Of a DNA stretch of 64,000 nucleotides, positions 51,133 through 62,639 are shown piece by piece. The stretch's first letter is position 1. Each line of letters starts with the position of its first letter. Position numbers and translations under genes: made by a program. The DNA comes from Rhyzopertha dominica. Lineage: Eukaryota > Arthropoda > Insecta > Coleoptera > Bostrichidae. The DNA lies in NCBI GenBank assembly GCA_025024175.1, contig QCXZ01000137.1:20522001-20586000 (forward strand). Direction: 5' to 3'. Below the pieces are notes generated by a model. The model did not search any database and was not told where the DNA came from. It saw nothing but the letters and a program-made list of their open reading frames with translations.

Positions 51133-51398
51133 CAATTACTTCCACATCCAACGGATGGGAAGCATTGTATCGAGAAAAAATTTGAAAAAAATTTTATTTG
51201 CTTATTCGCTTTAAAATGGTCGAAAATTTGGCATACATATAAATCCTAACTATCCAAAGCGACCTATTGTTTTTAGGGTAAATAGGGTATGTGTAGTATG
51301 TGTAGAAAGAAAAAATGCTCAAAACCTGATTACTAATCGTATAGTATAAGAAATAAAAACTTAAATATCATTTTGACAATTGGATGTGGAAGTATTGA
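51133..51398. mobile_element. Small inverted-repeat element
   Basis: TACTTCCACATCCAA (51137-51151) and TTGGATGTGGAAGTA (51380-51394) are a perfect 15-bp inverted pair 228 bp apart. They are flanked by CAAT on the left and TTGATTCAAT on the right. The interior is AT-rich and non-coding. It is a candidate miniature element lying 100 bp from the foldback element. Confidence 0.5.
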
Positions 51399-51399
51399 T

Positions 51400-52430
51400 T
51401 CAATTTGCAACGGTTCTTTTACAGTTATTGCATTTATCAAAATATAGAAAAATCCCGATATAAAACGAATGTGTATATGGCTTCTTTCAAGTTGTCACTA
51501 CAATCAAAATCGGCGTGTTTGGAGGTTGTGTGTGTGCCTTTTTTGGAGATGGAGAACAATTGGGAACCCATTTCGATTTTGATTTTGTTCCCAGCTCAAG
51601 TGATGCACACAATTCTCATCATCAGTGATCGAAAATCGATCGAATCCTTATTCGAAACTTCTTTGGAAATATATCAACTTGCGCAGCTTTTGTTCACATA
51701 TCATTGGATCTATCTGATTTACACATTATTCGTATATAAGTTGTCAGGAACTATGCTAACCGCACAAGGTTCAGGTATTCGCATTGCCATACTAATGGTA
51801 GAGAGCTTCCCATGATGGTCTCAAAGGACCATGGCTTCAACTTTTCGAGATATTTCAGCTTTCGTCACTGTTTATGGTCCTCCACTAGCGGGGCCATGAC
51901 CGCCACTTCCGATGTTTCCCCACCCTTAACGGAAATGTTTAGATCAAAATTTTACCAGAGTACGACGAGTAGTTTTTGACTGATTGTCCTCTTTTTTAGA
52001 AACTTTATAATGCTGCCAAACTCAAATTTCAGACGGCCCTAGTATATACAACAAAATAGTTATATGGCTAATTTTAGTTATTCTATATATTCTGTTTAAT
52101 TTAATTAATAAAAAAACAGTTATAGTTGTATTTTTAATATTCAATTAATAAAATGTTACTTAATAGTAAAATAACCAACTACGCGCAACTTACTGCGCCA
52201 TGCACGAATACAATCGTACCAAGAAGTAATAAAATTATTAAATTGAAATATATTATTACGGAACCCGTCGAAGTGCTCTTTCAACCGTCGCACTTGTGAT
52301 ATAGCGATCCCTGCCCTTTATATTAACAAACCGTCCCTTTCTACGCTTTCTTTAGCAACAATAAGTATTTTCAAAGCGTAATCCACCTTTTCAGGTTTTT
52401 TCCGAGGTGGATCCCGGTCCATAATAAAAT
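51400..52430. other. Unannotated sequence with the window's longest ORF
   Basis: The 136-codon plus frame at 51405-51815 is the longest in the window. It shows no domain and no recognisable start context. It has hydrophobic patches but nothing I can assign, and I treat it as unsupported. Confidence 0.3.
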
Positions 52431-52439
52431 TTTAATTTC

Positions 52440-53020
52440 CAAATTTCCCCTTAACGTTCCTCTTTGACGGGCATTCTGGCGGCAAATCCGCACACATCCA
52501 GGCGGCGCAAAATGTCAATCCCAGCACCGCCATCGGCTATGCGAGTTTCAAATTCCGCATGTTCCAGAACCGTGCATACGGTAGATTACGTTCGTTTGGG
52601 AGTTTAACAGGGATCACACAACTATTCTATTTTGCGAAGTTTCGAGTTGCATAATTGTTATCTCGGAACACATCCTCAATCATTGGAAGCAATACACACA
52701 ACTTCGGATTCGAATGCCTTGATTTGAATTATCAGCATGCTGGTTGTTTACTCACGCTCTGGTTAATTCAGTTTGCTCAACATTCCAAATTAAATTCTAT
52801 AATACGAACACAAGCAGTTACACAATATTAGTAAGTCCATCGCCGCCGGTTAGAATTCACTATTCGAACCGCGTATCGGCTTAACGTAGTTCGGAATTGA
52901 ATTTGTTGCTGAAAGTCTGGATACTTTACAGGAGCTAAGCCGCTAAAGTCCCTTGCACATTTTCAGACACTAATTATAATTATGCAGCGGCTTTTCTTGA
53001 AGGTTTTATAAAGGTCGTCA
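52440..53020. promoter_or_regulatory. Candidate cis-regulatory island
   Basis: A GC-rich part (52440-52640) is followed by a complex part with GGTTAATTCAG, GTTAGAATTCAC, CGCTAAAGTC and a TAATTATAATTATG cluster at 52971-52984, then CGGCTTTTCTTGAAGG. A short open minus stretch (about 40 codons, 52450-52590) lacks stops but has no known domain. Enhancer identity is inference. Confidence 0.22.
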
Positions 53021-53968
53021 AAACAGTTCTGTGTAACTCTTTAATGCATATTCAGTGTAAATTTGATTTTTTCAAATAGAACGGAAGCAATAATTTTGTG
53101 TGGTTAGATGCAGAATTAAAAGCCCTTTTATGTGATACAATAAGGTTGTCACTACATCGTACTTACTGTTTTCGATAAATACCTATGCGAAAAACTGGAA
53201 CTTCTGTCTTCTATGGATATCCCTTGGTAAATAGATAGATTTGTCTGTTTTAACTCGTTACTCTGATCTTACGACCTGGTTTTCTTCCTTTTGGGACTCA
53301 TCAGGCAGACATACAAACTAGCAATTGTGAATATAGCGCAATCCAATCAGAAAAGCGCCTTTCCTTGAAATTTCAAGTGGTGTACGCAATTATTTCAAGC
53401 ACATGCGACGACCAACTGTTCCAGATTCTGTATATACTTTTCTAATTTATCACAAATAAGAGAAGATATAAATAAAGCGCCAGGAACATCTTGCCGATAA
53501 TCTGTCTCATTAATCACTTCAGCACATCATGTGTTCTCGCCCGGGTCCCTTCGACCGGCTCCTGAGCAAGTACCGAATACCACATTCTCCCTTTTTTCAT
53601 TTCGCTGCATAACAAAGTCGAAGTATGCGCGCTTAATATCACGTGTGCATACACGTAAACTGAGCTTTTTGCCCCGCACTCCCGTCAAATCCGAGTTATT
53701 CGAAAGCTTCTACTAATGTTTTCAAAACAAACCGTTAGCAATATAAATATTTGGAGAAGGGAAGATGGTTTATATCACGCATGCCAGAACAAATATTTCA
53801 TTCACCCTCCCTTCACAGCATCAGATGTAATTCAGTTATGATATTCCTGGAAGCGGATAACACATCAGATGTATAAATTTTCTTGAAATAAATATTTTAT
53901 TAACTACTTTATGTTGAAATATACACTACAGGAAATTCCTGCTTTGCCCCCGACCTTTAGACCAAAAG

Positions 53969-55184
53969 CTGAGTACCAATGGCGGCTCGTCCGGGTCGGC
54001 AGGCCGACCCAGAATTTTGATCGAAGAAATTATTTTTTTTCGTATTTTATGTATATTTTTTTTATTATGTTCAGATACCTTGAAACAGTTGGAGCGTATT
54101 TTTTTACATTACTATCAAATTAATAATTAGCCAAAATCACATTTTTACGGATTATCCCGAAAAATTTGCGCTACTCGGCAACCGTGGCTGGGCCGTGTAT
54201 GTGTTTGTCATCCAAGCCCGTGATCCAAGCGCTGGGTCGGCAGACCGCATCGTATAAGGAAGCAATAGCATCGTTTTCCTATGAGCTGAACAAAGACGCA
54301 ACCCTGCGCACATATTGAATCCTGAGGCGAAAATCGAGACTCAGCAATGCTTGAGTCCGGTACACAGCATAAAACGTTAAAACGGACTTCATCATTTATT
54401 TCAATTATTTCAAGTTTTTTTTAATCAATTATACTTCTGTTTTCTACTGAGTATTACAAATTATCTGATTAACACCTTTTACATGCTTACAGTTTTGTTA
54501 TAATCATAATTTAATTTTACGTATATGTTTTTATTGAAGTTAATAAAGGAGGCCCGGCATTCATAATTGTCGGATTCCGAAAATTAATTTTGACATGTAC
54601 ATTGAACAACAATTATATATATAGTTCAATACTGAAATCACAAAAACTACCCGAATGTTCTACGAAATTTTTCATTTTCCCAAGATTATTGTAAGAGCTA
54701 TCCTCTTAAATAAACAATTTTAAGCAGATACCTTCAAACATTTAACAGAATTAATTAAATACATGTTATAAATTTAGTCAATCTGAAATCATTGAAGAAT
54801 TTCACACAAAAAGAAAGTAACAAAATAAGTAAGCGCCAATACCCATATAATCGCTTAATGCTGTCTGCCGGGACTTCCGAATACATCTTCGGATTGGGCT
54901 CGACATATATCGACTTCTCGTCTCCGGTGCAGTACAGGTGCACGCTTAACGTTGAAATTATGTAGCTAGTTGCCAGATTAGTCTATTTGTTACCAAATGA
55001 ACTATCTTTTTAACTTGCGGCGATATGAAAATTTACAGAAGTAACAAGTAATAAACAACAACAACTACGAGTATATACAAAATTATTTACTAATTTAAAA
55101 TAAATAATATTGACCAACTAGAGTGGACCAATGTTTTTACTGCCGACCCAATAGAATTTGTCACGAGCTCCCACTGCTGAGTAC
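53969..55184. mobile_element. hAT-type element with perfect 8-bp target duplication
   Basis: CTGAGTAC is duplicated exactly at 53969-53976 and 55177-55184. The 1200-bp element 53977-55176 starts CAATGGCGGCTCGTCC and, read inverted, ends CAGTGGGAGCTCGTGA. These are hAT-style termini (CAGTGGCGGCTCG type), each followed inward by GGGTCGGCAG. An 8-bp duplication is the hAT hallmark. The interior is AT-rich with no transposase domain that I can recognise, so the copy is non-autonomous or gutted. Minus frame 54755-54943 is not informative. Confidence 0.85.
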
Positions 55185-55189
55185 CTACG

Positions 55190-56035
55190 CCCATGAACAC
55201 AAACCTACCTTTCGGTTTTCAATTATCAAGGTAAGAAAATGCACATTAATGATTTAAAACAACTTTAATGTTATTTATCAGCGGTATTTTCGATTCTTAA
55301 TATTTGTTAAGCTTCAAGGCTTGTTATTAACAAATCACATATATGGAGATTTACTATACAACATTTTCAACACAGTCAATAACGAGTCGTAAATATTGAA
55401 AATGTTTTGCGTCAAATCTATTTGAAACAGTTTGTATTTGTTGGTTTAGGGCTAGTACTAAAGAATTAAGAACTCGCCACTAGCGGCAATTTAAAGCCAC
55501 GTGACCATAATCATATTTTGCCAGCCCATGCGGAAAATTGGCTGTCGCTCATCTCGCAGGAGCAATGTGTAACAGACACAAATATTCTGCTTCCGTGTTA
55601 AAATTTGTATGCGACGGCTTCAAAGCACACAGGGCGACCATTGTAACCCGACAGTTTCCCCTTTGTGCAGTTATGTACGGTCCATGACGTCAGGTCGTGC
55701 TAAAAGTAATGAGATGCAGTCTGACTTTCACACAGCTCAGCAGTGTCAATATCTCCCGGGTGGATTCCTGCTTGAGGGTGGGAGGCTGCAAAAATATGAC
55801 ACCCAATTTCGCCGGTTGTCGACGTTATGCATTATCAAATGTTCCCTTTTGTGGAACACGTCCTCACGTTTGATGTGGCACAGTGTATCTTTTAGAACCC
55901 TTAGGTAGACTAGCAGTAATATTTGGACTCTATAGCTGACACCGTTTCATTAAACTTCGTAAATTAGCAAAGATTATTAATAGAAGCTATATAAATATGT
56001 ATATAACTATAAAATAACAAAAAAATATATATTCA
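55190..56035. other. Unannotated sequence
   Basis: A GC-richer patch at 55550-55910 has a 99-codon plus frame without a recognisable domain. No repeats were recognised. Confidence 0.3.
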
Positions 56036-56529
56036 GCAAGACTAGATATACAGGGCGTACGGAGCGACAGAACCTTAAAAAACCACACAAGCTATCGCTT
56101 TGAAGAAAAAATTTCTTAGATAAAAACTTATACCAAGGAAATTCACTAATAATATTTTGTAGTTCCTAAGAATCCCGCTAGTGAGAGTGTATTTGATATC
56201 ACATTATCCAAAATTTGACAAAAAATGTAGGTGGAGCATGAATTTTTTAAAATCTCTGGTTAATTACCTGAAAGTTTCGTTACATTCTTTCTGTGGTTGC
56301 CATGTTAACGACACTACAAAGCAAAATAATCCCGAAACTTCTAGATGCTGTATTTTCTAAAAGCCCCAACCAAATCCAACGAACTAGAACTCATTTTACG
56401 GGGATTTTCAACCAGATTAGAACTGTTTTAAACATGAATGTTTTTAATCAGCAGTAAAGGGCGCCATTTAACAAAGTGTCATATTAATCAAAAAATTTAA
56501 ATAGGGTGGTATAATTGTTTTACTTTTCG

Positions 56530-56955
56530 TAAACTACTATGTAAGAAAGTAAGCGTTGAAAACCTGAGGTGAGTGTAATTTTTCGTTTTGAAGTTATATC
56601 AAAAATAGAACACACTGAACTAGAAGGAATTTTCTCCTTGAATTTTGAAGGAAAACTGAAACAGGCAACAAACTTTTTTCAATTTTATTTGTAGGCTATT
56701 ATTAAAAAAACTGTGGTAAAAACCCGGGGTTGATAGCTTTTCATGTTTTGACGTTATTGCCAAAATAGTACATACAAAACACAAAATCAAAAAATGAATG
56801 TTGTCTTTGAATGTTGAAGAAAAACTGAAAAAACGACATACGTTTTTCAAATTCTGTTTGTAGGATATTATCTAAGAAAAATTGAAGTAAACACCTGAAG
56901 TTGATAACCTTTCTCGTTTTAAAGTTATTGCCAAAATAGCATGCATAGTGCATAC
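56530..56955 (+). repeat. Degenerate three-copy tandem repeat, period 160-171 bp
   Basis: The phrase GTTATTGCCAAAATAG at 56753 recurs at 56924 and, as GTTATATCAAAAATAG, at 56593. Spacings are 160 and 171 bp. Between them, GAAAACTGAAA, TTTTTCAA, TTTGTAGG and GTTGATA are shared in the same order. The overlapping minus frames 56620-56850 and 56741-57013 are translations of the repeat. A mariner-like terminal phrase, TACAGGGCGTACGGAGCGAC, lies upstream at 56051, so the array may be inside a larger element whose other end I could not find. Confidence 0.65.
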
Positions 56956-57552
56956 CTACACATATGACCGAACCATTCATCCAGTAACCATTCAAATTAA
57001 TTTGCACTTCCATAATGACTAGTATAATTATTAATTTATTAAACTTGTTTACAAGATATTATTTTTGATTCAAGGTAAAAAATGTATTTTTAGTGATTAA
57101 AATTAGATATCTTTTTACTGTTACATTCACGGTTTTACCACGTTAGTTTGGAATAAAGTAGGCCCTGTCTTGTAAAACAATAGGCGGGATGCATTTAAGT
57201 AACGCGCGCATCGTCGTTTGGTTTAAGTCCCTAGATAGATAAAGTGCCTTATAAAGAACTTTACAAGAAAATAGCAACAATATCCCGCAATTGAAGTGCT
57301 TTAAAATAATAGATGTAATTATTAACTTATTTGATTTTTATAACTGCGTTGGACAGCACCATGAAAGAGGCTAAAATGAAGTGAAACTTAATATGTTAAA
57401 ATAACCGAATTATGCTGATGAAAAAAAATTCCCATTATTTTCCTCAATTTTAACTTTTCGTATGTCATTAAATTTTTTCGCATAATTTTTTAAATCAATC
57501 GAAAGAGGATATTTTGCTCTACCTCATTCTATATGTTTTTTAACATCGAGTT

Positions 57553-57899
57553 GAGAAAAACGAGCATTTTCGACACCTTCTTCTTTTTGCTGTCAATCAA
57601 GGTTTTAATGCCGCAAAAGCTCGCTATATTTGTGCTGTGTATGGAGAGGGTTCAATAGTTAAATGAACCGATCGTCTGGTACGCCTAGTTAAAAAATGGA
57701 AATTTTTCCTCCACGCGCGACTTGTTCTGGCCGCCTGTTGAATTCGATGAAAAACGTTTAAACCAACTTTTGCACAAAAATTCAGGTCAGACAATAATGA
57801 AACTGGCAGATAAAATGGAAAGCTCCCACACCGATATAGCGAAGCATCCTCACTCGTGTTGAACACACACGGCTGTGCAAAATGAAAGACCTAATCGGC
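57553..57899 (+). pseudogene. Mariner transposase, N-terminal part (interrupted)
   Basis: From 57553 the plus strand reads EKNEHFRHLLLF, then NAAKARYICAVYGEGS to 57657. After a stop and a frameshift it reads PVEFDEKRLNQLL, SGQTIMKLADKMESSH and DIAKH. These are the paired helix-turn-helix DNA-binding regions of a mariner transposase, in order. The reading is cut at 57903 by insertion of the LTR element. The remainder of the gene continues at 63616. Several stops show the gene was dead. The catalytic part between the two pieces, including the first Asp, is missing. Confidence 0.85.
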
Positions 57900-57903
57900 A
57901 AGC

Positions 57904-58749
57904 TGTTAAATGTCTATTTTTGTATCTGCGTTGTTATTAAAATAAAAGGTGTTTTTGTGCGTTTATTAATTTCTTGCTATGTTTAGAATCGCTGTTAATA
58001 AGATAAATACTAAAATCGAAGCGAATGCGTATGCGTGCGATTAATTGTTTTGGAGAGAAATATCAGCGTCGCGAGGAGATGCAAAAGTAGGCAATGAGTA
58101 TGGATGTGTCATTTTTGACAGAGAGAAATATTCTTGATTTTGGCTCAGTGAGAGCGAGGTCTTTGGCCATGTTGTGCCTCAGGCAGAGAGAGTAAGGTCT
58201 TTGGCCATGATGTGCCTCAGGCAGTTTGAAACCCCTAGAGCAGAGTGCCCGGTTAACAGCTGTGGTTCCTTCGAGTGGAGGACTTGCATTCCGGGGGGTA
58301 ATGCAGGATATCTCGAATGACATAGTTCTGGTGGAGAGGGTAGCCTTATTAGGTGCCCCCGATCCGGGCTATTGGAATGCGACCCTATAGGCCTTAGGGT
58401 GAGCGTTCGGGGAAGCCTCTACTATTTCAGGTTGACACTAGCTAGTTGTTGAAGAGAGAAAACTAACAAGGTATTCATAACCACCATTGACTCATGATGT
58501 AATCTAAGGGATATACCATGGACAGGATAAGGATGATGCCCTGGGGTGAAAACCCCTCTGTGAGTCTTAACTGTATCTATCTGAGTTTAACGGATGAGTA
58601 ACTTATGTTTTGTTTTTGCATCTCCCGCGCATATGTGAAACCGCCTTGTCTGTCCACCGGAGTGACCGCATTGTTATGACCCACGGATGAAGGCGGCGAT
58701 AATGTAAGTTTTCTTGATTATTCCCGCATTAGTTTTTCTATGTTTTTCA
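57904..58749 (+). repeat. 5' LTR, 846 bp
   Basis: Starts TG, ends CA. AATAAA lies near 57940. A near-repeat, AGGTCTTTGGCCATG, occurs at 58157 and 58195 (38 bp apart). An 86-codon minus frame (58063-58323) occurs identically in both LTRs and is treated as incidental. No TATA box was confidently placed. Confidence 0.85.
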
Positions 58750-58758
58750 TTCAGGTGT

Positions 58759-58990
58759 GGGGTCAAACAATCGGTTCACAGATTCGGTGAGATGAATTCA
58801 AAAAGTTTAAGCACGTTTTATCGCAGCGCAGTGGTTTGACAAATTATAGTTTGTCGTAATTATAATTGGTGGTCAAACAATCGGTTCACTGATTCGATGA
58901 GATTAATAATAACGTATTCAACATTTTTAGCACGTTTTGTCGCAGCGCAGTGGTATGACAAGTTATCGTTTGTCGTAATTATAATTAGTG
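58759..58990 (+). repeat. 110-bp tandem duplication at the primer-binding region
   Basis: GGTCAAACAATCGGTTCAC begins at 58761 and again at 58871. Each copy continues through AGCACGTTTT, TCGCAGCGCAGTGG and TTTGTCGTAATTATAATT. The first copy starts within about 12 bp of the LTR end, preceded by GTGG. TGGGGTCAAACAATCGG or TGGTCAAACAATCGG could therefore be the primer-binding site, present twice. I cannot match it to a particular tRNA. Confidence 0.75.
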
Positions 58991-59152
58991 GTTAAGCGGC
59001 GGCTGACAGTTTTTGTGCAAAATACGTTTATTCAGCAAAGTTCTTGGCCTTAACAGGATCTCTTTTGTTTCGGCGTGATTATTGGTAGATCTAATACCTC
59101 TATCATACATGTTTTGCATATTCTTCATGTTCATACAAATATGGGTACCCAT

Positions 59153-59182
59153 CATCAACATCATCATCATCATCATCACCAT
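59153..59182. repeat. (ATC)n microsatellite
   Basis: Repeated ATC triplets, interrupted by AAC and ACC. On the minus strand it produces a run of Met codons in a 66-codon frame (58985-59185) that is not a gene. Confidence 0.9.
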
Positions 59183-59375
59183 CATTTTCTTTCATTTCTT
59201 GATGTTTAATAACATCCTATGATAACATTATACAGGCAGTTGCCCAATCGTGTAATTATCAAGCCCCGAAGCGCTGTTGACCTTTCTGAAATCTTGCGAT
59301 GAGAATCAACGAAGTACATTTCCTATTTCTTATTTAAAGATAAGGTAATGCACAGCGAGTAGACGTGATCCAGCG

Positions 59376-59750
59376 ATGCTCCGGTTATTTGTGTTCAAAG
59401 TGCCCAGTTTATGTAATTCAAATTTGTGTTCTGAAGCCATAGATGACTGTCATCGGGTGGTAAGTTTGAATACTGGAAAAGATCGAACTAGAATCGTCAG
59501 ATTCTGCTCAAGGAAGGATAGGCAGCTCATATTCCGCAACAAGATGTTGTTGAGACGAACCAATATTTCCATAAAAGAAGATCTCACGAGGAAGCGCCTA
59601 GAATTACTAAAACCCTGCAGCTCTGAATTTGGTGCTTGTAACGTATGGACTTAACAGGGTTACGTCAAAGTAATAGTTAATGGTCGTAAATACTCTGTAA
59701 ATTCTGTTGACGATGTAGTCAATATACAGAACAGTATTAGTAGCAGTTAA
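59376..59750 (+). pseudogene. LINE ORF1 remnant
   Basis: The plus frame reads AIDDCHRVVSLNTGKDRTRI, then VRFCSRKDRQLIFRNKM and SIKEDLTRKRLELLKPC. An in-frame TAA follows, then GYVKVIVNGRKYSVNSVDDV, ending at TAA 59748-59750. The order CHR, I/VRF.SRKDR, I.EDLT..R..LL, VNGR is that of the conserved domain in ORF1 proteins of many insect LINEs. The N-terminus is not recognisable, and ORF1 is disabled by the internal stop and probable frameshifts upstream. Confidence 0.75.
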
Positions 59751-59974
59751 TTGGCAACGTTATCCTTTTATTGTGTGGCGCGGATTTGTTGCTAGCGTAA
59801 AATGAAATGCTTTTCCGGGAGCTACTGCCGATTGTTAAGTATTAATTTTGCTTTTCTTTAATTTAACAATTAAACAGATTTCAATACAATTTAGTTTAAT
59901 TAAGTCAGGTTGTATTTGTTCTCATTTAGAGGTAATAGATATCCTGTATAAGTTTAGCTTATAATTATTATAAA

Positions 59975-60603
59975 GGTTGCACATCTTAATGTAAGATCGC
60001 TCTTAGCACATTTTCAAGATTTTATAATTTAGTTAGTGCAAACCATGTTGTTGTTATGGTTAGCGAGACATGGTTGTCTAATAATGTAGATCTATCTATT
60101 TTAGCAATACCTGGTTACAATCTTCGTTATACGCATCGTGCTGAGGGTCGAAGTGGCGGCATATATCAAGTCGACTTTTTGTAACTCGTTAATAGAGTTC
60201 GCATCCGCGTAGGGACTGTAAATTATGCATTCGGCGTATGCTATCATCCGCCTAACTCCAGCTTGGGCAATTTTGTTGAAACCCTTGATAATATATTTGG
60301 TTTTGTTTGCGGTATGTATGATTAATTTGTCTGTCTAGGCGATTTCAACATTAATTTACTAAATATTTCTAACCCTGTGTGTGCATGTTTGGAGGCATAC
60401 AACTTGGTGTAAGTCTTGGATGAACCGAATAGAGTGACTGGTAACTCAAGCTTACTGATTGATCCTTTATTCGTATCCCATTCTCTGAATGTTACAAGAT
60501 ACGGTACGAAGAACTGTGATGATATTTCTGACCACAGATTGGTTTATTGTGAATTTAGTTCACCTAAGGTTAAATGTGAGCCCAAATATGTTACTTATGT
60601 GTA
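59975..60603 (+). pseudogene. LINE ORF2 endonuclease remnant
   Basis: HLNVRSLLAHFQDF and VMVSETWLSNNVDLS (59979-60100) are the first motifs of an APE-type endonuclease (N and the catalytic E of ETWL). GYNLRYTHRAEGRSGGI follows. After frameshifts, YHPPNSSLGNFVETL and CLGDFNINLL give the GDFN catalytic motif. SDHRLVYCEF (near 60531) is the terminal SDH motif. At least two stops and two frame changes interrupt it, so no active enzyme could be made. Confidence 0.75.
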
Positions 60604-60997
60604 GATCTTTCAGACGCTTTGATGTCAGTGAGTTTCGAGAAAGTTTGGAATCTATTGAATGGACTGATGTGATACGTGAAACCAATATTGATAAGAAACT
60701 TGAAAATTTCAACACCCTAATTATTTATCTTTGATCGGTATGCCCTGGTGGTAACGTCTAGAGTAACAAAGCCCAATGCAATGTTGTGTTGTCCTGAACT
60801 GAAATGTCTCATGAAAGAACGTGATGCATCCTTCCGTAAACACAAACGAAGTAAACTTCTTGAAAATTTTGCTGTACACAAGAGGTTGGGAAACTTGATT
60901 GTGAACTCTGTTAGGATAGAAAAACGTAGTTACATAGATTCAGTTGCTTCTAGTTAAGATATACACACTATTTGGTCGGCTCTGCGCAAATTAAACA

Positions 60998-61762
60998 GTG
61001 GTACTATCAAAGTCTAACCCTGAAAACTTTCCGGATTTACGTTCGATTAGCATCTTACCTGCAGCTTCAAAACTGTTTGAATCTCTAGTCTACGAACAGA
61101 TATCTGACTTTGTCTTTTCTAGGAAAATCATTCTCGATGCTCAGTGCGGATTCAGACGCGGTCGGTGCACTCCTACTGCACTAGTTTCAGTCGTGGATGA
61201 TCTCATTTCAGCTTATGATAAGGGTTTAGTCATATTGCTTTGATTTTGCTAGATTTTTCAAAAGCGTTCGATACTATTAAACGTGGTCTGTTATGTCCCA
61301 AATTAAAGTCTTACTGTTTCAGCACTTTGTCGGTACAGTTTATTAGATCTTATTTGAGCGATAGAATCCAAGTGGTAAAATAAATATAGTGTCTCCTTTG
61401 AATTGTCAGTTAGATCTGGTGTTCTGCAAGGCTCCACATTAGGATCTCTGCTTTTCATAATATGTACGTCTGATATAGCGAACTCAGTTCTTCATTGTAA
61501 AGTAATAACTTACGCCGACTATACACAGTTGTATTTTAGTTTCGATAAGCATGATTTCGCAAGGGCTGACAAAATTCTGAACAAAGAACTTGAAAAATTA
61601 AGAAAATTGTCTGCTGAACATGGCCTTCAATTGAATTTGTCTAAGTCGCAGTTGATGGTCTTTGATTATAAAGGTAGTATAAAATTTCTTATACGGTCTT
61701 TTAATATTTATATAGATTGCTCAAGATTAAATTTTGTTGATCATACTTTGATCTCATTATAA
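60998..61762 (+). pseudogene. LINE ORF2 reverse transcriptase remnant
   Basis: RT motifs appear in order. NPENFPDLRSISILPAASKL and DAQCGFRRGRCTPTAL come first (60998-61240). LDFSKAFDTIKRGLL carries the first catalytic Asp, after a frameshift (about 61246-61290). SGVLQGSTLGSLLFII and VITYADYTQLYF follow (61403-61545). The catalytic YADD is YADY here. AEHGLQLNLSKSQLMVF follows. Family members normally have an uninterrupted frame over this region. Here frameshifts separate three blocks and a catalytic Asp is lost. Confidence 0.85.
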
Positions 61763-61954
61763 ACACTCAGATCTGGTTTGAGCTGCATGTAACTAAGTTA
61801 ATACAAAAATCATTTTTAACCTTAAACTTTTTTATGCTTGTAGGCATTTTTAACTGTTAATTTGAAAAGGCAATTATGTGATTCACTCGTTCTCGTCCAT
61901 TTTAATTATTTCAATTTTTATATTACCCCTGTTTGAATTCTGTTGATAGAAGCA

Positions 61955-62259
61955 GGGTTTAGACGGTTCAGAATGCACGCTGTCGCTTGGTTTTTGGCTT
62001 GCAACGCGGGGATCAGGTATCTCATAGAATTAACTCTTTGAATTGGCTACGCATAAATTACCGCTGGAGTTTTCATTTGAGTTGTTTCGTCCAAGCTTTA
62101 CTAAATTCTCCTGATGCATGTAAAAAGTTGAGGTGTAAGTTTGCCCCTCATTCATCTACGCATTCACGTGATACACGAGATAAAGCTAAGTATTTGTTGC
62201 CTCGCCATCGCTCTGTTACGTTTGTTCGCTGCTTCACATACAACGCTGTAAGGCGGTAA
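61955..62259 (+). pseudogene. LINE ORF2 C-terminal remnant
   Basis: VQNARCRLVFGLQRGDQ is followed by INSLNWLRINYRWSFHLSCF and ending near RSVTFVRCFTYNAVRR. This is the conserved post-RT segment of Jockey/CR1-type LINEs (QNA..R.I.G.....H....L.WLPI..R wording). It ends at TAA 62257-62259. The 3' UTR to about 62625 has no recognisable motif besides the terminal AT-rich triplets. Confidence 0.7.
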
Positions 62260-62639
62260 AGCTGTAAGGCTCGCCCTTCCGAGCGAGTTTAAAAAAATAA
62301 ATATTAACAAATTTAAATTTATACTAAGGCAGTCCTTTTCCGATCGTCAGATTGCATGACAACCACGACTTCCTTAGCTCATTCGGACTCAATGAGGTTC
62401 GTTGACTGCTATTCAACTAATATTCAACTAATAGGTTGTTTAATATCGCTTTTGAACTTGTGCTCTATTTTGTTTATTATTGATTCTATTTTTTTGCTGT
62501 CCTAACTAATATAAATAGTTGAGTTTACTCTAAAGATTAAGTAGAATAGCTTCTGCTAGACTTTGCCTTTATTGATCATGTATTACTCTCAGTATCTGTT
62601 CTTGTTTTAATAAAATCTATTTATTATTATCAAATCCAT

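Larger units (their letters stand above)
59330..62625 (+). mobile_element. Decayed LINE (Jockey/CR1-like) inside the LTR element
   Basis: ORF1, endonuclease, RT, C-terminal region and a 3' region ending AATAAAATC-TTATTATTAT lie in the normal order on the plus strand over about 3.3 kb. The 5' boundary is not visible, so it is probably truncated. No target duplication could be located around it. Every coding region carries stops or frameshifts. Family placement rests on RT motif wording only. Confidence 0.75.

Noticed and set aside
51405..51815. 136-codon plus-strand ORF, the longest in the window
   Set aside because: No recognisable domain, no splice or promoter context, and composition like the flanks. 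A frame of this length is plausible by chance in 64 kb on six frames.
52450..52590. Stop-free GC-rich minus stretch of about 40 codons
   Set aside because: No ATG context, no domain and no splice sites that I could defend.
58063..58323. 86-codon minus ORF present twice (also 62925-63185)
   Set aside because: It lies inside both LTRs. Its conservation simply reflects LTR identity.
58985..59185. Met-rich minus ORF
   Set aside because: Produced by an ATC microsatellite.
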